The notes beneath the pieces are model-generated. The model ran no database searches. It was not told where the DNA came from and saw only the letters and a list, made by a program, of their open reading frames with translations. From contig NZ_JSUS01000032.1 of assembly GCF_000805455.1 (NCBI RefSeq), forward strand, positions 310,001-374,000: DNA of 64,000 bases. Direction: 5' to 3'. Of this stretch, positions 29,601 to 37,294 are shown piece after piece. Numbering within the stretch: position 1 is the stretch's first letter; each line of letters starts with the position of its first letter. Source of the stretch: Acinetobacter sp. A47. GTDB lineage: Bacteria; Pseudomonadota; Gammaproteobacteria; Pseudomonadales; Moraxellaceae. The translations under genes and the position numbers were made by a program.

Positions 29601-30807
29601 CCTGATTTTGCACGATAAATGAAAATTCAAAATCATCAATCGGCCCGGTAGAAATATGATGGGTCTTCACAGCCTGACCATCAATCACCAGATCCTGATC
29701 AAACGCTTTATAGTTCAGGATAGGACCATAAATACGTTCATGGGCATCAATCGAGTTTAGGTCACGCAAAATCTGCTCTGCATCATATTTTTGATGCGGG
29801 CGAATGTGTGCTAACTGCGCCTGAACATGCTGTGCCAGATCAATCCAGCTATGCTGCGGATTGACCGTGAACTTGACGGGCAACACATTGACCGTAGGTA
29901 ACAGGGCGCGAATGGCCTTGGAACCCAGACGGCGCATGAAGGGAACCCCCATGACCAGCTCGGCCTTGTCGGTCATTTTATACAGATAATGTAAAGCCAG
30001 CGCCATCATCATGTCAGGCAAGGCCAGTTTGGCCGCCGCAGCCAGTGCCTGAATTTGTGCAAGGATTCCCGGTGAAAAGTGCAACTGGTGCTTGATAAAG
30101 CGGGCGGTGGTTTTTGCTGCCAGATGATGGGTACTCAAGGTGACAGGTGAAGCCAGGTCTTGGCAATAGGCTTTCCAGAACGCCTGATCCTGCTGGAACT
30201 GTGGACTGGCTTCATAGGCCTGTCTTTCTGCAATGACCTCTTTGACGCTAATGAAAGGTGAGGCCTTGAGCTGGTCATGTTGAAGCTGCTGGTAAAGCTC
30301 AACAATGCGCCGGGTCAGGTTAATAATACTAAAACCATCCAGCATGATGTGATGATAGCGTTGATACCAGTACACTTTATCGTGGCAGATAAACAGTACC
30401 TGACGATAAAGATGGCGCTCATTGTTTTTTAATGACTTGGCATATTGGCGATCGGTCGGCATCCAGTCCCACAAACGTTTTTGGGCCTGCTCAGGTGGAA
30501 GATGACAAAAATCAAATTCTTCAATCGGTATTTCAACCTGATCTTCAAGCTGTAAAAACGGCTGTGCAGGATTACAGGAATACTGCGCTGTGACCGTATC
30601 GGCTTCACGCAAGCCAAGCTGGATGGCCTGTTTGAAAGTTGCGATATCCAGCGTTTTAGGCAATTCCAGACAATGGGCAATGGTGTAGAGGTCTTCAATG
30701 GCACTTAAATGATCTGCAAGGAAAATTCCCTGTTGGGTGGACAGCAGGTTCAGGCGCACGGGTTGTGCCGGTTCCTGAATAAATTCATTTTGTAAGGCTT
30801 GGTTCAT
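23644..30807 (-). CDS. dhbF: Two-module catecholate NRPS, C-A-T-C-A-T-TE (DhbF-like architecture)
   Basis: The synthetase has 2387 residues. Domains: C1 (HHIMLDG, 152-158), A1 (about 475-990; TSGSTGRPKG 631-640), T1 (Ser1031 in MTGGDSIS), C2 (HHLLTDG, 1230-1236), A2 (about 1530-2035; TSGTTGQPKG), T2 (Ser2082 in LGGHSI) and TE (Ser2217 in GYSLGG). Size and order match Bacillus DhbF, not one-module EntF. The A2 pocket reads DVWHFSLVD plus Lys, identical to serine-activating EntF. The A1 pocket reads DSLDLGLVD plus Lys, which I do not recognise; two acidic residues suggest a basic amino acid. No epimerase domain is seen, so an L-residue is expected. TE probably oligomerises and cyclises DHB-Xaa-Ser units. 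Start: GGAGTAACCCGC before ATG at 30807; upstream in-frame codons overlap mbtH. Confidence 0.95.
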   Translation of the reverse strand: MNQALQNEFIQEPAQPVRLNLLSTQQGIFLADHLSAIEDLYTIAHCLELPKTLDIATFKQAIQLGLREADTVTAQYSCNPAQPFLQLEDQVEIPIEEFDFCHLPPEQAQKRLWDWMPTDRQYAKSLKNNERHLYRQVLFICHDKVYWYQRYHHIMLDGFSIINLTRRIVELYQQLQHDQLKASPFISVKEVIAERQAYEASPQFQQDQAFWKAYCQDLASPVTLSTHHLAAKTTARFIKHQLHFSPGILAQIQALAAAAKLALPDMMMALALHYLYKMTDKAELVMGVPFMRRLGSKAIRALLPTVNVLPVKFTVNPQHSWIDLAQHVQAQLAHIRPHQKYDAEQILRDLNSIDAHERIYGPILNYKAFDQDLVIDGQAVKTHHISTGPIDDFEFSFIVQNQELIIELRADAARYTQDELFMHSQRLTLLLEQGLAQPEQSCASFGITTIPEQHVLAQAGTGPRVAHPERYNNVLDIFYEQASIYPERIAILSGERESLYQLTFAELKAQINQFTRFLQAQGARKNSVIAGAIPRSAESVVMMLSVLNSGASFLPLDLDYPVERMQMMCEDANPLFVLTTQALARQLPPALPQIHLDDEAIRAQIHAQDAADIPAAQRRFDFQDVAYVIFTSGSTGRPKGVMNTHGSLLNLILVHQHTIYSPVLEAVQQRFPDRPLRAAHTHSFSFDSSWLQVFWLLWGQELHIFDENMRRDAYGLVQEIQHRQIDTLDLPPSFCAQMISNGLFEDGKHHPSLILIGGEAAPLALWQQLNAQPDLFAHNLYGPTEYTVDTFRAELKQTERPVIANPIGNTQAYVLDRNLQRCPIGVIGELYISGFGIANGYLGRADLSSTRFIANPFEHGQRMYRTGDLVRWNMAGKLEFMGRCDDQIKIRGYRVEIGEVENALSVLPNIESVVVIAEPINNSHRLLGYCVVKELQLDEAKSEQLSQHYLALLRQNLPDYMVPSALTVMQEFPRNVSGKVDKKALPRPQIRTQSRAAQTPAQQLLCQIAASVLKLEQIGIDDDFFMTGGDSISAIMLCTQLRQQGYALKPSDVFQLKTIAAMATQLDVLAPQDIDYTMQSVFADAVIDKVQLQYGADAFVLPLLPLHKGMLFHAQLEQQQAGYNAFTRLSLSGEIDLVQLQQALTRVLRKHPQLAGCFDSTLHNEPIFVYTPNPARIWPVDVYSSSPEALEKCVADVLKQPMQLQQPYGLIRAVLIQSSSQQSELILMVHHLLTDGWSTPLFMQDFIQAYQQPEQSLPVNRHTYADVILQLVQQDHGKSRQVWQQDLGDVQAMVLFEHAKKQPVQETRHRLDAKLSAALQHKLRQTGITLNVFMQMIWAMCLQSHAHREDILFGTPVAGRSAPVNGIEQQIGLFLNTIPVRVQLQMQQNVWQHLHDLQQLHIRHLEHDGLGLNEIQQQLGQGSLFDSLLVVENYPDHHYQQQRLGTAKIEKLTNRGYSHYPLALLVIPDQEIELLLEQRGVIAQPDRFLQRIEQLIRTALQQPEMALQHYPLQLPVEQQWIEQLNQTTHALAPTTLQQLLRTQALRHLDSTALVDETHQLSFAQVRLQVCTLAQRLQQSGVQAGDLVAIALPRSVRLSIAILAVIEAGAAYLPIDIQHPADRITYMLQDAQPRLTITATDLLNGIDTPRLNFESLFEVTDTALTHYKITLVSPQHPAYMIYTSGTTGQPKGVMVSHQAIVNRILWMQQQYPLDRNDSILQKTPCSFDVSVWEFFWSYLVGARLVMAPVDAHRDPMALLDLIRQHNITTLHFVPSMLTVFDEAATTLLNDQQRTALPLKRVFCSGEALPTTLAQAFNQHFNAELHNLYGPTEAAVDVSYMEAKQVQLAPENSIAIGYPVWNTQLYILDQYLRPLPVGAEGELYLAGEQLAMGYWQRADLTTTRFVANPFSLGQRMYRTGDIARYNQDGSIQYIGRADDQLKIRGQRIELGEIEQQLRLVSQVDEVVVQPVPVQGGHNAADVQLVAYLKTTLPFDAGSLKKRLVRHLPAYMIPDHFVALECFPLSHNGKLDRKALPRPQIDSNAQQRLACSETELKLEQIFQHILGLTRRIHVEEDFFALGGHSILAMKLAIEIKKTFDRSLAVNQIMTGANIEKLAEQVRLHQLMDQTRDEAGFDTTFIIREAKTKPVFCIYPGSGLAWQYSVLNRYLHPDISLIGLQSPRPNGALVHSQNMDELIEHQLQQVLNIQPEGPFTFLGYSLGGTIAYGLADRLQRLGHEVAFVGLLDTYPAEIHDWDMQNAAAVTEEAEQEQVQFFNQVLDGADEVLNEEKDSLQDYIFANYRDAVRLLSQHKTTAYAGKIHVFVAEQSLPDYIRPQQHWQPFVDELEIIRLAKASHENLLSPEQLTTLGPLLNDYLSQVYQLKDAAHEA

Positions 30808-30820
30808 GCGGGTTACTCCA

Positions 30821-31039
30821 TTAAGCCACTTGGAATGGATGAATTGATTTCCAGTGCTGCTCGACATAGCCAATACATTCAGCACGGGTGGCCGGCCCGA
30901 ATTGCACCTCCCAGCCTGCGGGTAAGGCATGAAACTCAGGCCACAAGCTGTATTCACCTTTTATGTTTTTAAGTACAAAGAAGGACAGGTTTTCGTTATC
31001 AAATGGATTGATATAATTTTCTTGTAAAGTGCTCATCAT
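30821..31039 (-). CDS. MbtH-like NRPS accessory protein
   Basis: A 72-residue MbtH-like protein that binds and activates adenylation domains. Typical residues: NPFDNENLSFFVLKN, EYSLWPEF, LPAGW and the C-terminal Trp of EQHWKSIHP (the three Trp that define the family). It lies between fes and the NRPS gene, ending 13 bases before the NRPS start, and has AAGGA ahead of its ATG. It corresponds to ybdZ in the enterobactin locus. Confidence 0.95.
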   Translation of the reverse strand: MMSTLQENYINPFDNENLSFFVLKNIKGEYSLWPEFHALPAGWEVQFGPATRAECIGYVEQHWKSIHPFQVA

Positions 31040-31068
31040 GATTTTTCCTTTGAAGATTCAAGGTTTTT

Positions 31069-32262
31069 TTAAGAAATTAAGCTTTGCAGCGTGTTGACCA
31101 GATCATCTTTCCAGTTGACTGCGTCATGTCCACCTGCGAAGGTGTGAATTTGGGTAAAGGGGAATGAGCGGAACCTGGCGTAAAGCGATTGACTGTCTTC
31201 ACGCATATCGGTTTCATAAGCACCAGTGCTTATAAAGATCCGGGTCGTATCGGGAACCGGTTGCAGATAGTGTTCAACCAGCTCTAAAAAGCGTTGTGAC
31301 TGTCCTTTTAAAACCTCACTGTTTGCATAGTCAGACCACCAGTAAGAACCGGATTGCAAAATCAGGCCCCCAAATGCAGCGGGATAAAGCAAAAGGGTAT
31401 GCAGGGCACATAAAGCACCCAGACTTTGGCCACCTAAAAAGACCGGGGCAGAGGTAGACAAAGAAAGGTTTTGCCGGATATACGGAATCAGCTCCTCAAC
31501 AATGGCCTGTGAAAACAGGTCACGACAACCGTAGTCGAGACAACGCTGCTGACTGTCGATACTGTGCAGGAAGACATAATTTGCTGCCGGCATCTGCCCC
31601 TGATCGGTACGAGACCGGAGCTCTTGTAAAATCGGCAAATCCCGGCTCCAGACCTGTCCATCCAGCAAAATCACCAGTGGACTGTCTGCTGTCTGCGGCG
31701 CTGCCGCATAGAAGTCAACCGGATAGGTCATTGCCAGACGCTGGCTATGCCATTGCAGCGTCTGATATTGAGGGCGATCAGCGGCCGGCTGTGAAACCTG
31801 TGGCTGTCCCAGATGCAATTGATTGACCCAACGCGAAACTTGCGCAGGATAGGGCGGATAAGAATTGAACTGGTCTACTTGAGCATAATGCTGAAGCTGC
31901 CTGATCCACCATTGCCGGCGAAGTTGTGGTTCTGGCGTTTCAGGCACACGCTCAGGGGTCGTCACCAATACATAACTGCCTGACCAGTTGAGGGGCAGGC
32001 TTATTTCAAAAAAGCAAATATCTGTATGTTCAATCTGCTGGAATGCATTCCATTGCTGATAAATGGAAGCGCTCTGTGAATAGACATCAATATAGGTCGA
32101 CTCAGTCTCTGACTGACGACGCCATAAAAACGTACAGTGCAACTGCTGCTGGTCTTCAATAACCAGAGGGGTACCGATGTGTTTTACTACATTCCACCAG
32201 ATGTCAGAACCTATGTTTTTTTGTTGGAATATTGGATGAATTGGAAAGTCATTTGGCTTCAT
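31069..32262 (-). CDS. fes: Enterochelin esterase-like siderophore hydrolase (Fes family)
   Basis: A 397-residue cytoplasmic esterase that cleaves the ester backbone of the ferric catecholate to release iron. It has the N-terminal Fes domain (WRRQSETESTYIDVYSQS, CFFEISLPLNWSGSYV) and a C-terminal esterase-D alpha/beta hydrolase domain. The nucleophile is the Ser in FLGGQSLGALCALH, the His is in FAGGHDAVNWKDD, and DYGCRDLF and STGAYETDMR are family blocks. Its presence implies the product is an ester (seryl oligolactone), in keeping with the serine code of A2. First gene of the leftward operon; Fur-box-like sites at 32303-32344 precede it. Confidence 0.93.
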   Translation of the reverse strand: MKPNDFPIHPIFQQKNIGSDIWWNVVKHIGTPLVIEDQQQLHCTFLWRRQSETESTYIDVYSQSASIYQQWNAFQQIEHTDICFFEISLPLNWSGSYVLVTTPERVPETPEPQLRRQWWIRQLQHYAQVDQFNSYPPYPAQVSRWVNQLHLGQPQVSQPAADRPQYQTLQWHSQRLAMTYPVDFYAAAPQTADSPLVILLDGQVWSRDLPILQELRSRTDQGQMPAANYVFLHSIDSQQRCLDYGCRDLFSQAIVEELIPYIRQNLSLSTSAPVFLGGQSLGALCALHTLLLYPAAFGGLILQSGSYWWSDYANSEVLKGQSQRFLELVEHYLQPVPDTTRIFISTGAYETDMREDSQSLYARFRSFPFTQIHTFAGGHDAVNWKDDLVNTLQSLIS

Positions 32263-32302
32263 CTTAAGTCCATAAATCGACTAGAAAGCGGGCCAACAAT
32301 AA

Positions 32303-32344
32303 TAGAATGATTCTCATTTGTAAATGCAAATAATTATCATTATA
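32303..32344. promoter_or_regulatory. Two Fur-box-like sites upstream of fes
   Basis: AATGATTCTCATT (32306-32318) and AATAATTATCATT (32329-32341) each match 11 of 13 core Fur positions. They lie 44-80 bases before the fes start, in the fes/entA divergent region. Confidence 0.75.
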
Positions 32345-32466
32345 TTCAATAAAAAAACACCCTATTTTCTCTTCATGAGAAAAAACAACGATTTAGATTA
32401 AATAAGTGTTTTAAAAAACAGCACTTTTTTGCGATTTGATAAAAATTAGAAAAAACCAACCTTGAT

Positions 32467-32485
32467 TGTAATGATAATTATTTGC
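32467..32485. promoter_or_regulatory. Fur box upstream of entA
   Basis: AATGATAATTATT (32470-32482) matches 12 of 13 core Fur positions and lies about 50 bases before the entA start. With the fes boxes it makes the divergent promoter region iron-repressed on both sides. Confidence 0.82.
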
Positions 32486-32533
32486 AATTATGTTCGGCGA
32501 TCAAAAAACTGGTCGCAAATTTGGAGTATTCAT

Positions 32534-33304
32534 ATGAGCTCTACCGTCATTGTAACGGGAGCAGCCAGAGGCATTGGCGCAGCGATTTCATCACAATTGT
32601 TGCAGCAAGGCTTTACCGTCATTGGCCTTGATCAGCAAGCACATCCCGAACACTGGGAAATTATCCAGAACCTGACAGCCGGACTTGCTTCCCGATGGAA
32701 AGGTATTCAGCTGGACATTACCAATGAAACCGAGACAAAAAAGGAAATTGAAGACATTCTGGCACAGTATGACGTTACCGGACTGGTCAATGCCGCAGGG
32801 CTTTTAATCATGACCCCATTGCTGGATGCAAAACATGAGGACTGGCAACGCACCCTGGCCGTAAACCTGCTGGCACCGATCGCCATCAGCCAGCAGGTGG
32901 CTCAATATTTATGTGCCAAAAAACGGGGAAGTATTGTCACGGTCAGTTCCAACAGTGCACGTATGCCACGTATGCAACTGGGGATGTACGCCACCAGTAA
33001 AGCCGCCTTAAGTCATTATTGCCGCAATCTGGCACTGGAAACGGCACAACATCATGTCCGCGTCAATATTGTATCACCCGGTTCAACCCTGACCCAGATG
33101 CAAAAACAGTTATGGACAACGGATCAGCCGCCTGAGGCTGTGCTGAAAGGTGATCTGTCCCAATACCGGACCGGGATTCCGCTTCAAAAGCTGGCCGAAC
33201 CTGAAGATATCGCCAATATGGTTGTATTTCTACTTTCAGAGCAGGCTGCACAAATTACCATGCAGGAAATTGTCGTTGACGGCGGCGCCACGCTAGGCGT
33301 GTAA
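32534..33304 (+). CDS. entA: 2,3-dihydro-2,3-dihydroxybenzoate dehydrogenase (EntA/DhbA)
   Basis: A 256-residue classical SDR that oxidises 2,3-dihydro-DHB to 2,3-dihydroxybenzoate with NAD+. It shows the TGAARGIG cofactor motif near the N-terminus, an Asp after strand 2 (IGLDQQ) selecting NAD+, NAAG, catalytic Ser in VTVSSNSA and YATSK (Tyr-x3-Lys). I start it at the ATG at 32534 with TTGGAG seven bases upstream; an in-frame extension to 32462 runs through the Fur box and is not coding. First gene of the rightward entA-C-E-B operon. Confidence 0.95.
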   Translation: MSSTVIVTGAARGIGAAISSQLLQQGFTVIGLDQQAHPEHWEIIQNLTAGLASRWKGIQLDITNETETKKEIEDILAQYDVTGLVNAAGLLIMTPLLDAKHEDWQRTLAVNLLAPIAISQQVAQYLCAKKRGSIVTVSSNSARMPRMQLGMYATSKAALSHYCRNLALETAQHHVRVNIVSPGSTLTQMQKQLWTTDQPPEAVLKGDLSQYRTGIPLQKLAEPEDIANMVVFLLSEQAAQITMQEIVVDGGATLGV

Positions 33305-33365
33305 AAACATTCATTCTTAACACTTTAAAACTTAAAAATAAGATGTCGTAAAAGGAGTATAGTCC

Positions 33366-34598
33366 ATGTCTATACAGCATCCCTATTTTACTCAAAAAGA
33401 AAACTATACCGAAAGCCGGGTGGCATTTGCCCATGAAGTCTTGCAATGTGATCACGAGGCGGGGTTCTACTTTACAACACCAGATTATGTCCTGAAAAGC
33501 CAGCATAAATTGCAGGATATCGAGGTTGCACCAGACAGCCATTTATCCGACTGGCTCAAACAGGCACGTACTCAGCTGAATCAGGCAATCCAACAAGGCC
33601 ATCCGCAAGCCCGGATTCTTGGCGGTATTCCATTTTCCAACGCACAGGATGTGCATCTCATGCTTATGGATGAAGTAAAACGCTATCAAAAGCTACTTTA
33701 CACCTCACAGCAGCCGGAAATAGCACACAGCCGTATAGAACAGGCCCGTTTTATTCCATCCGGTAAGCAATATCAGGCTCAGGTCGCTGCACTGGTGCAG
33801 AACATGCAGCACGGCGAACTAAATAAAGCCGTGCTGGCGCGAATACTGGAACTGCATCTGTCCGATGAAATTGATGTGTCCCGGTTATTTTATCATTTAA
33901 GCAAGGATAATCCGGAAGGTTATAACTATGCCGTAGCCCGCAACGCAGCACATGAAGGCTGGTTTGTAGGTGCAAGTCCGGAACTTCTGGTCGCCAAACA
34001 GGATACACGGGTCTGGAGCAAACCTGTTGCCGGCACCTTGGCACGCGATGCCGATCCAGTTCAGGACCAGCACAATGCCCGTCAATTACAGGCTTCGGCA
34101 AAAGATCAACACGAACATGCGGTCGTAATCGAGATGATCGCAGATCAATTGAGTCCTTTCTGCAAAAAACTACATATTCCAAAACAGCCGTCACTGATCA
34201 GAACCCGGCGCTTATGGCATCTGGCCACCCGGATTGAGGGTGAACTGAAAAACAAAGACATTCACGTTTTTGATCTGGTTGAAAAGCTGCATCCAACACC
34301 TGCAATCTGTGGCCAGCCTACAGCCATCGCAAAAGACCTGATTGAGCAACTGGAGCCTTTTAACCGGGAACTGTTTGCCGGAACCATGGGCTGGGCTGAT
34401 GCACAAGGCAATGGCGAATGGTCGGTCACGGTTCGCTGTGCACGTATCCGGCATCATATCGCCCGCCTGTTTGCAGGTGCAGGCATTGTTGCTGCATCTG
34501 ATCCGGGCGCCGAACATGCTGAGACCGCAGCAAAATTCAGAACCGTACTGGATGGTTTCGGGTTTTCTCCCGCACAGCTTACGGAGCAGGTAAAATAA
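33366..34598 (+). CDS. entC: Isochorismate synthase (EntC/DhbC)
   Basis: A 410-residue Mg2+-dependent enzyme converting chorismate to isochorismate, the first committed step to DHB. Chorismate-binding family blocks: LNKAVLARILEL (general-base Lys), GWFVGASPELLV, LHPTPAICGQPTAIA and FAGTMGWADAQGNGEWSVTVRCARI. The absence of the salicylate-synthase lyase signature and the full DHB gene set make EntC the right branch. It starts at the ATG after AAAGGAGTATAGTCC, 61 bases after entA, and abuts entE. Confidence 0.95.
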   Translation: MSIQHPYFTQKENYTESRVAFAHEVLQCDHEAGFYFTTPDYVLKSQHKLQDIEVAPDSHLSDWLKQARTQLNQAIQQGHPQARILGGIPFSNAQDVHLMLMDEVKRYQKLLYTSQQPEIAHSRIEQARFIPSGKQYQAQVAALVQNMQHGELNKAVLARILELHLSDEIDVSRLFYHLSKDNPEGYNYAVARNAAHEGWFVGASPELLVAKQDTRVWSKPVAGTLARDADPVQDQHNARQLQASAKDQHEHAVVIEMIADQLSPFCKKLHIPKQPSLIRTRRLWHLATRIEGELKNKDIHVFDLVEKLHPTPAICGQPTAIAKDLIEQLEPFNRELFAGTMGWADAQGNGEWSVTVRCARIRHHIARLFAGAGIVAASDPGAEHAETAAKFRTVLDGFGFSPAQLTEQVK

Positions 34599-34599
34599 T

Positions 34600-36249
34600 A
34601 TGCAAAATTATCTAGCAGGGGCAGTGGCATATCCGGAAGCATTTGCCAGACGCTACCGCGAAAAGGGCTACTGGATCGGACAGAACCTCAGTGATTTTTT
34701 ACAGCAATCTGCACAACAGTTTCCTGAAAATATTGCCATCATTGATGCAGCGACAACACTCAATTACCAGCAATTTGACCGGCTTGTCAGTTACTGTGCC
34801 AGCCATCTGTACCGGCACGGCTTACGCGCAGGCGATAAAGCCGTGGTGCAAATGCCGAACAGTTACCCGTTCTATGTGGTGTTTTTTGCCCTGATCCGCC
34901 TCGGGGCATTGCCAATCATGTCCTTACCGGCACACCGGCATGCCGAGCTGAATAGCTTTTTCCAGCAAACTCAGGCATCTGCCTATTTCTGCGCCGATTT
35001 TGGCGCTCAAAAGTTTGACTATCGTGAACTGGCCCGTAAATGCCAGCAAGCCAATCCGTCCTTAAAGCATGTTTTTGTTTTAGGGAAGGCCGCCGGGTTT
35101 GCTGATCTTGCAGCACTCTTACACCAAACTGATCTTTTAGATCAGGCAGTACGTCCAAGCAGTGCAGAGCAAGTGGCCTTTTTGCAACTCTCCGGCGGCA
35201 GTACAGGGGTTCCGAAGCTGATTCCCCGCACGCATGACGACTACTTATATAGTGTGCGCGAAAGCGCCAGAATCTGCCGGCTTGAGCAAAGCTCACGTCT
35301 GTTAATGGTGTTACCCGCAGCGCATAACTTTTCCATGAGTTCGGCAGGTGCATTGGGTATCTTCCATGTCGGAGGCGCCGTGGTTCTCGGCAGTGACCCA
35401 AGCCCTGACACGGCTTTTGCCTTGATACGTCAGCACGGGGTAACCGATGCCTGTCTGGTTCCTGCACTGGTACGACCATGGATGGATAAAGCACAGAAAG
35501 ATCAGGATGACATTCTGTCTACCTTACGCTGTTTACAGGTGGGTGGGGCGCGCTTACCCGATACGGTTGCCCGCAGGCTGATGGATGATTTTCAGGTGAA
35601 GCTACAACAGGTATTTGGCATGGCAGAAGGGCTGGTCAATTACACCCATCTGGATATGAGCGCCGAACAGATTATCCATACCCAAGGCTTAAAGATCTCA
35701 GCCGACGACGAAATTTTAGTGCTTGATGATCATGATCAACCTGTTGCAGCAGGCGAAATCGGGCATCTGCTCACACGTGGGCCTTATACCATCCGTGGTT
35801 ACTATAATGCCCCGGAACATAATGCACGTTCGTTTACCCCAGACGGCTTCTACCGTACAGGTGATCTGGTACGTATTCGGGCCGATGGCTGTATTGTCGT
35901 GGAAGGCCGTTCCAAAGAGCAGATCAATCGTGGCGGTGAAAAAATTGCAACGGAAGAAGTCGAGCAGGCATTGCTGACCCATCCGCAAGTCCGTCTGGCC
36001 GCTTTGGTGGCCATGCCCGATGACATGCTGGGTGAAAAAAGCTGTGCCTTTATCGCATGGCAAAGTCAGGACAATGATCCAGGCGCTATTCGCCGTGGCA
36101 TGCAGCTACGCCAATATTTAAAAGATTATGGCTTGGCGATGTATAAGATTCCTGACCGGATTGAGTTTATCGACCAGTTTCCTTATACCGCCTTCGGCAA
36201 GATTGACAAAAAAGTGCTGCGTCAGCAAATCCAGACTGAAACTGTTTAA
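34600..36249 (+). CDS. entE: 2,3-dihydroxybenzoate-AMP ligase (EntE/DhbE)
   Basis: A 549-residue stand-alone adenylation enzyme that activates DHB as the acyl-adenylate and loads it on the ArCP domain of EntB. Motifs: LSGGSTGVPKLIPRTHDDY (P-loop), FGMAEGLVNYT, YRTGDLVRI and NRGGEKIATEEVE, with the final catalytic Lys in AFGKIDKKVLR. The PAAHNFSMSSAG block contains the aromatic-pocket Asn-Phe-Ser typical of DHB/salicylate ligases. It starts one base after the entC stop (TAATATG), suggesting translational coupling. Confidence 0.96.
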   Translation: MQNYLAGAVAYPEAFARRYREKGYWIGQNLSDFLQQSAQQFPENIAIIDAATTLNYQQFDRLVSYCASHLYRHGLRAGDKAVVQMPNSYPFYVVFFALIRLGALPIMSLPAHRHAELNSFFQQTQASAYFCADFGAQKFDYRELARKCQQANPSLKHVFVLGKAAGFADLAALLHQTDLLDQAVRPSSAEQVAFLQLSGGSTGVPKLIPRTHDDYLYSVRESARICRLEQSSRLLMVLPAAHNFSMSSAGALGIFHVGGAVVLGSDPSPDTAFALIRQHGVTDACLVPALVRPWMDKAQKDQDDILSTLRCLQVGGARLPDTVARRLMDDFQVKLQQVFGMAEGLVNYTHLDMSAEQIIHTQGLKISADDEILVLDDHDQPVAAGEIGHLLTRGPYTIRGYYNAPEHNARSFTPDGFYRTGDLVRIRADGCIVVEGRSKEQINRGGEKIATEEVEQALLTHPQVRLAALVAMPDDMLGEKSCAFIAWQSQDNDPGAIRRGMQLRQYLKDYGLAMYKIPDRIEFIDQFPYTAFGKIDKKVLRQQIQTETV

Positions 36250-36291
36250 TTCTTTCACTTCAATTCATTGATAAAAGACGAGAAATAAATC

Positions 36292-37161
36292 ATGAGTATT
36301 CCTAAAATTGCCAGTTATGCCATGCCTCAGGCCCATGAGCTCACCGAGAATAAAACCCATTGGCAGCTCGATGCCAGACAGTCCGTTTTACTGGTGCATG
36401 ATATGCAGCAATATTTCCTGGATTTTTATGACCAGCAGCAAGCTCCCATTCCTGAACTGTTAAAAAACACACAGGCGCTGATTGAACAGGCGCGACAACT
36501 TGATATTCCGGTGGTCTATACCGCACAACCGGGAGACCAGACTCCCGAACATCGTCAATTACTGACTGACTTTTGGGGCCCCGGCTTAAAGGCAGATCCA
36601 CAGATAACCCGGATTCATCCTGATGTTGCAGCCACAGAGGCAGACACGGTTCTGACCAAATGGCGTTATAGCGCCTTTAAATTTTCCGAATTTGAACAGT
36701 TGATGCAGCAATGGGGACGCAATCAGCTGGTGATTTGCGGTGTTTATGCCCACATCGGTTGTCTGATGAGTGCAGCAGAAGCCTTTATGCTCAATATCAA
36801 GCCCTTTGTCTGTGGCGATGCCATGGCCGATTTCAGTCGTGCCGAACACGATATGGCACTCAAATATATCAGTACACGTTGCGGTCAGGTCATGGCCACC
36901 CATCAGGTACTGCGCTTATGGAACCTCAAGCACATGGCTACAGCCCTATCAAAGGAAGGCATTATTGCAGCGGTTAGCGAGCAGCTACAAATCCCGGTAC
37001 ATGAAATCGAGCTACAGGACGATTTGCTTATGCTCGGTTTAGATTCTGTCCGTTTAATGACGCTGGTTGGAAAATGGCAGGCGCATGGCGCAAATGTGAG
37101 TTTTGAAGATCTTGCCGAACAGCCAACCCTAGAAGTATGGATTGAAAAACTCGTCGCTTAG
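36292..37161 (+). CDS. entB: Isochorismatase / aryl carrier protein (EntB/DhbB)
   Basis: This 289-residue bifunctional protein has two parts. The N-terminal isochorismatase (about 25-210) hydrolyses isochorismate to 2,3-dihydro-DHB and pyruvate; its features are LLVHDMQQYFLDF with the catalytic Asp37, Lys123 (TKWRYSAF), and CGVYAHIGCLMSA, with Gly where ordinary cysteine hydrolases have their nucleophile. The C-terminal ArCP (about 215-289) has the phosphopantetheine site Ser252 in MLGLDSVR; it carries DHB to the first condensation domain of the NRPS. Last gene of the operon, followed by a terminator. Confidence 0.96.
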   Translation: MSIPKIASYAMPQAHELTENKTHWQLDARQSVLLVHDMQQYFLDFYDQQQAPIPELLKNTQALIEQARQLDIPVVYTAQPGDQTPEHRQLLTDFWGPGLKADPQITRIHPDVAATEADTVLTKWRYSAFKFSEFEQLMQQWGRNQLVICGVYAHIGCLMSAAEAFMLNIKPFVCGDAMADFSRAEHDMALKYISTRCGQVMATHQVLRLWNLKHMATALSKEGIIAAVSEQLQIPVHEIELQDDLLMLGLDSVRLMTLVGKWQAHGANVSFEDLAEQPTLEVWIEKLVA

Positions 37162-37177
37162 ACTGAAATAAGACAAT

Positions 37178-37208
37178 AAAAAATGGCAGATTAAAACTGC
37201 CATTTTTT
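37178..37208. terminator. Bidirectional terminator between entB and the RND gene
   Basis: AAAAAATGGCAG / CTGCCATTTTTT, 12-bp stem with a 7-base loop and A/T tracts on both sides, between the convergent entB operon and the RND gene. Confidence 0.9.
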
Positions 37209-37294
37209 ATGCTTTAGACTTTTCACAGGACTGATCATCTTGCCAAAAGGAAAGAGAAAATAATGCTTTCTGTTCAGTCCAGCACTTTTATAGA

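Noticed and set aside
23644..30807. Enterobactin (EntF) as the product of the locus
   Set aside because: The synthetase has two modules, not one, and the first A domain does not have a serine code.
30808..30957. Fifty extra N-terminal codons on the NRPS
   Set aside because: They lie over mbtH in another frame; the ATG at 30807 has a good ribosome site and fits the normal start of the C domain.
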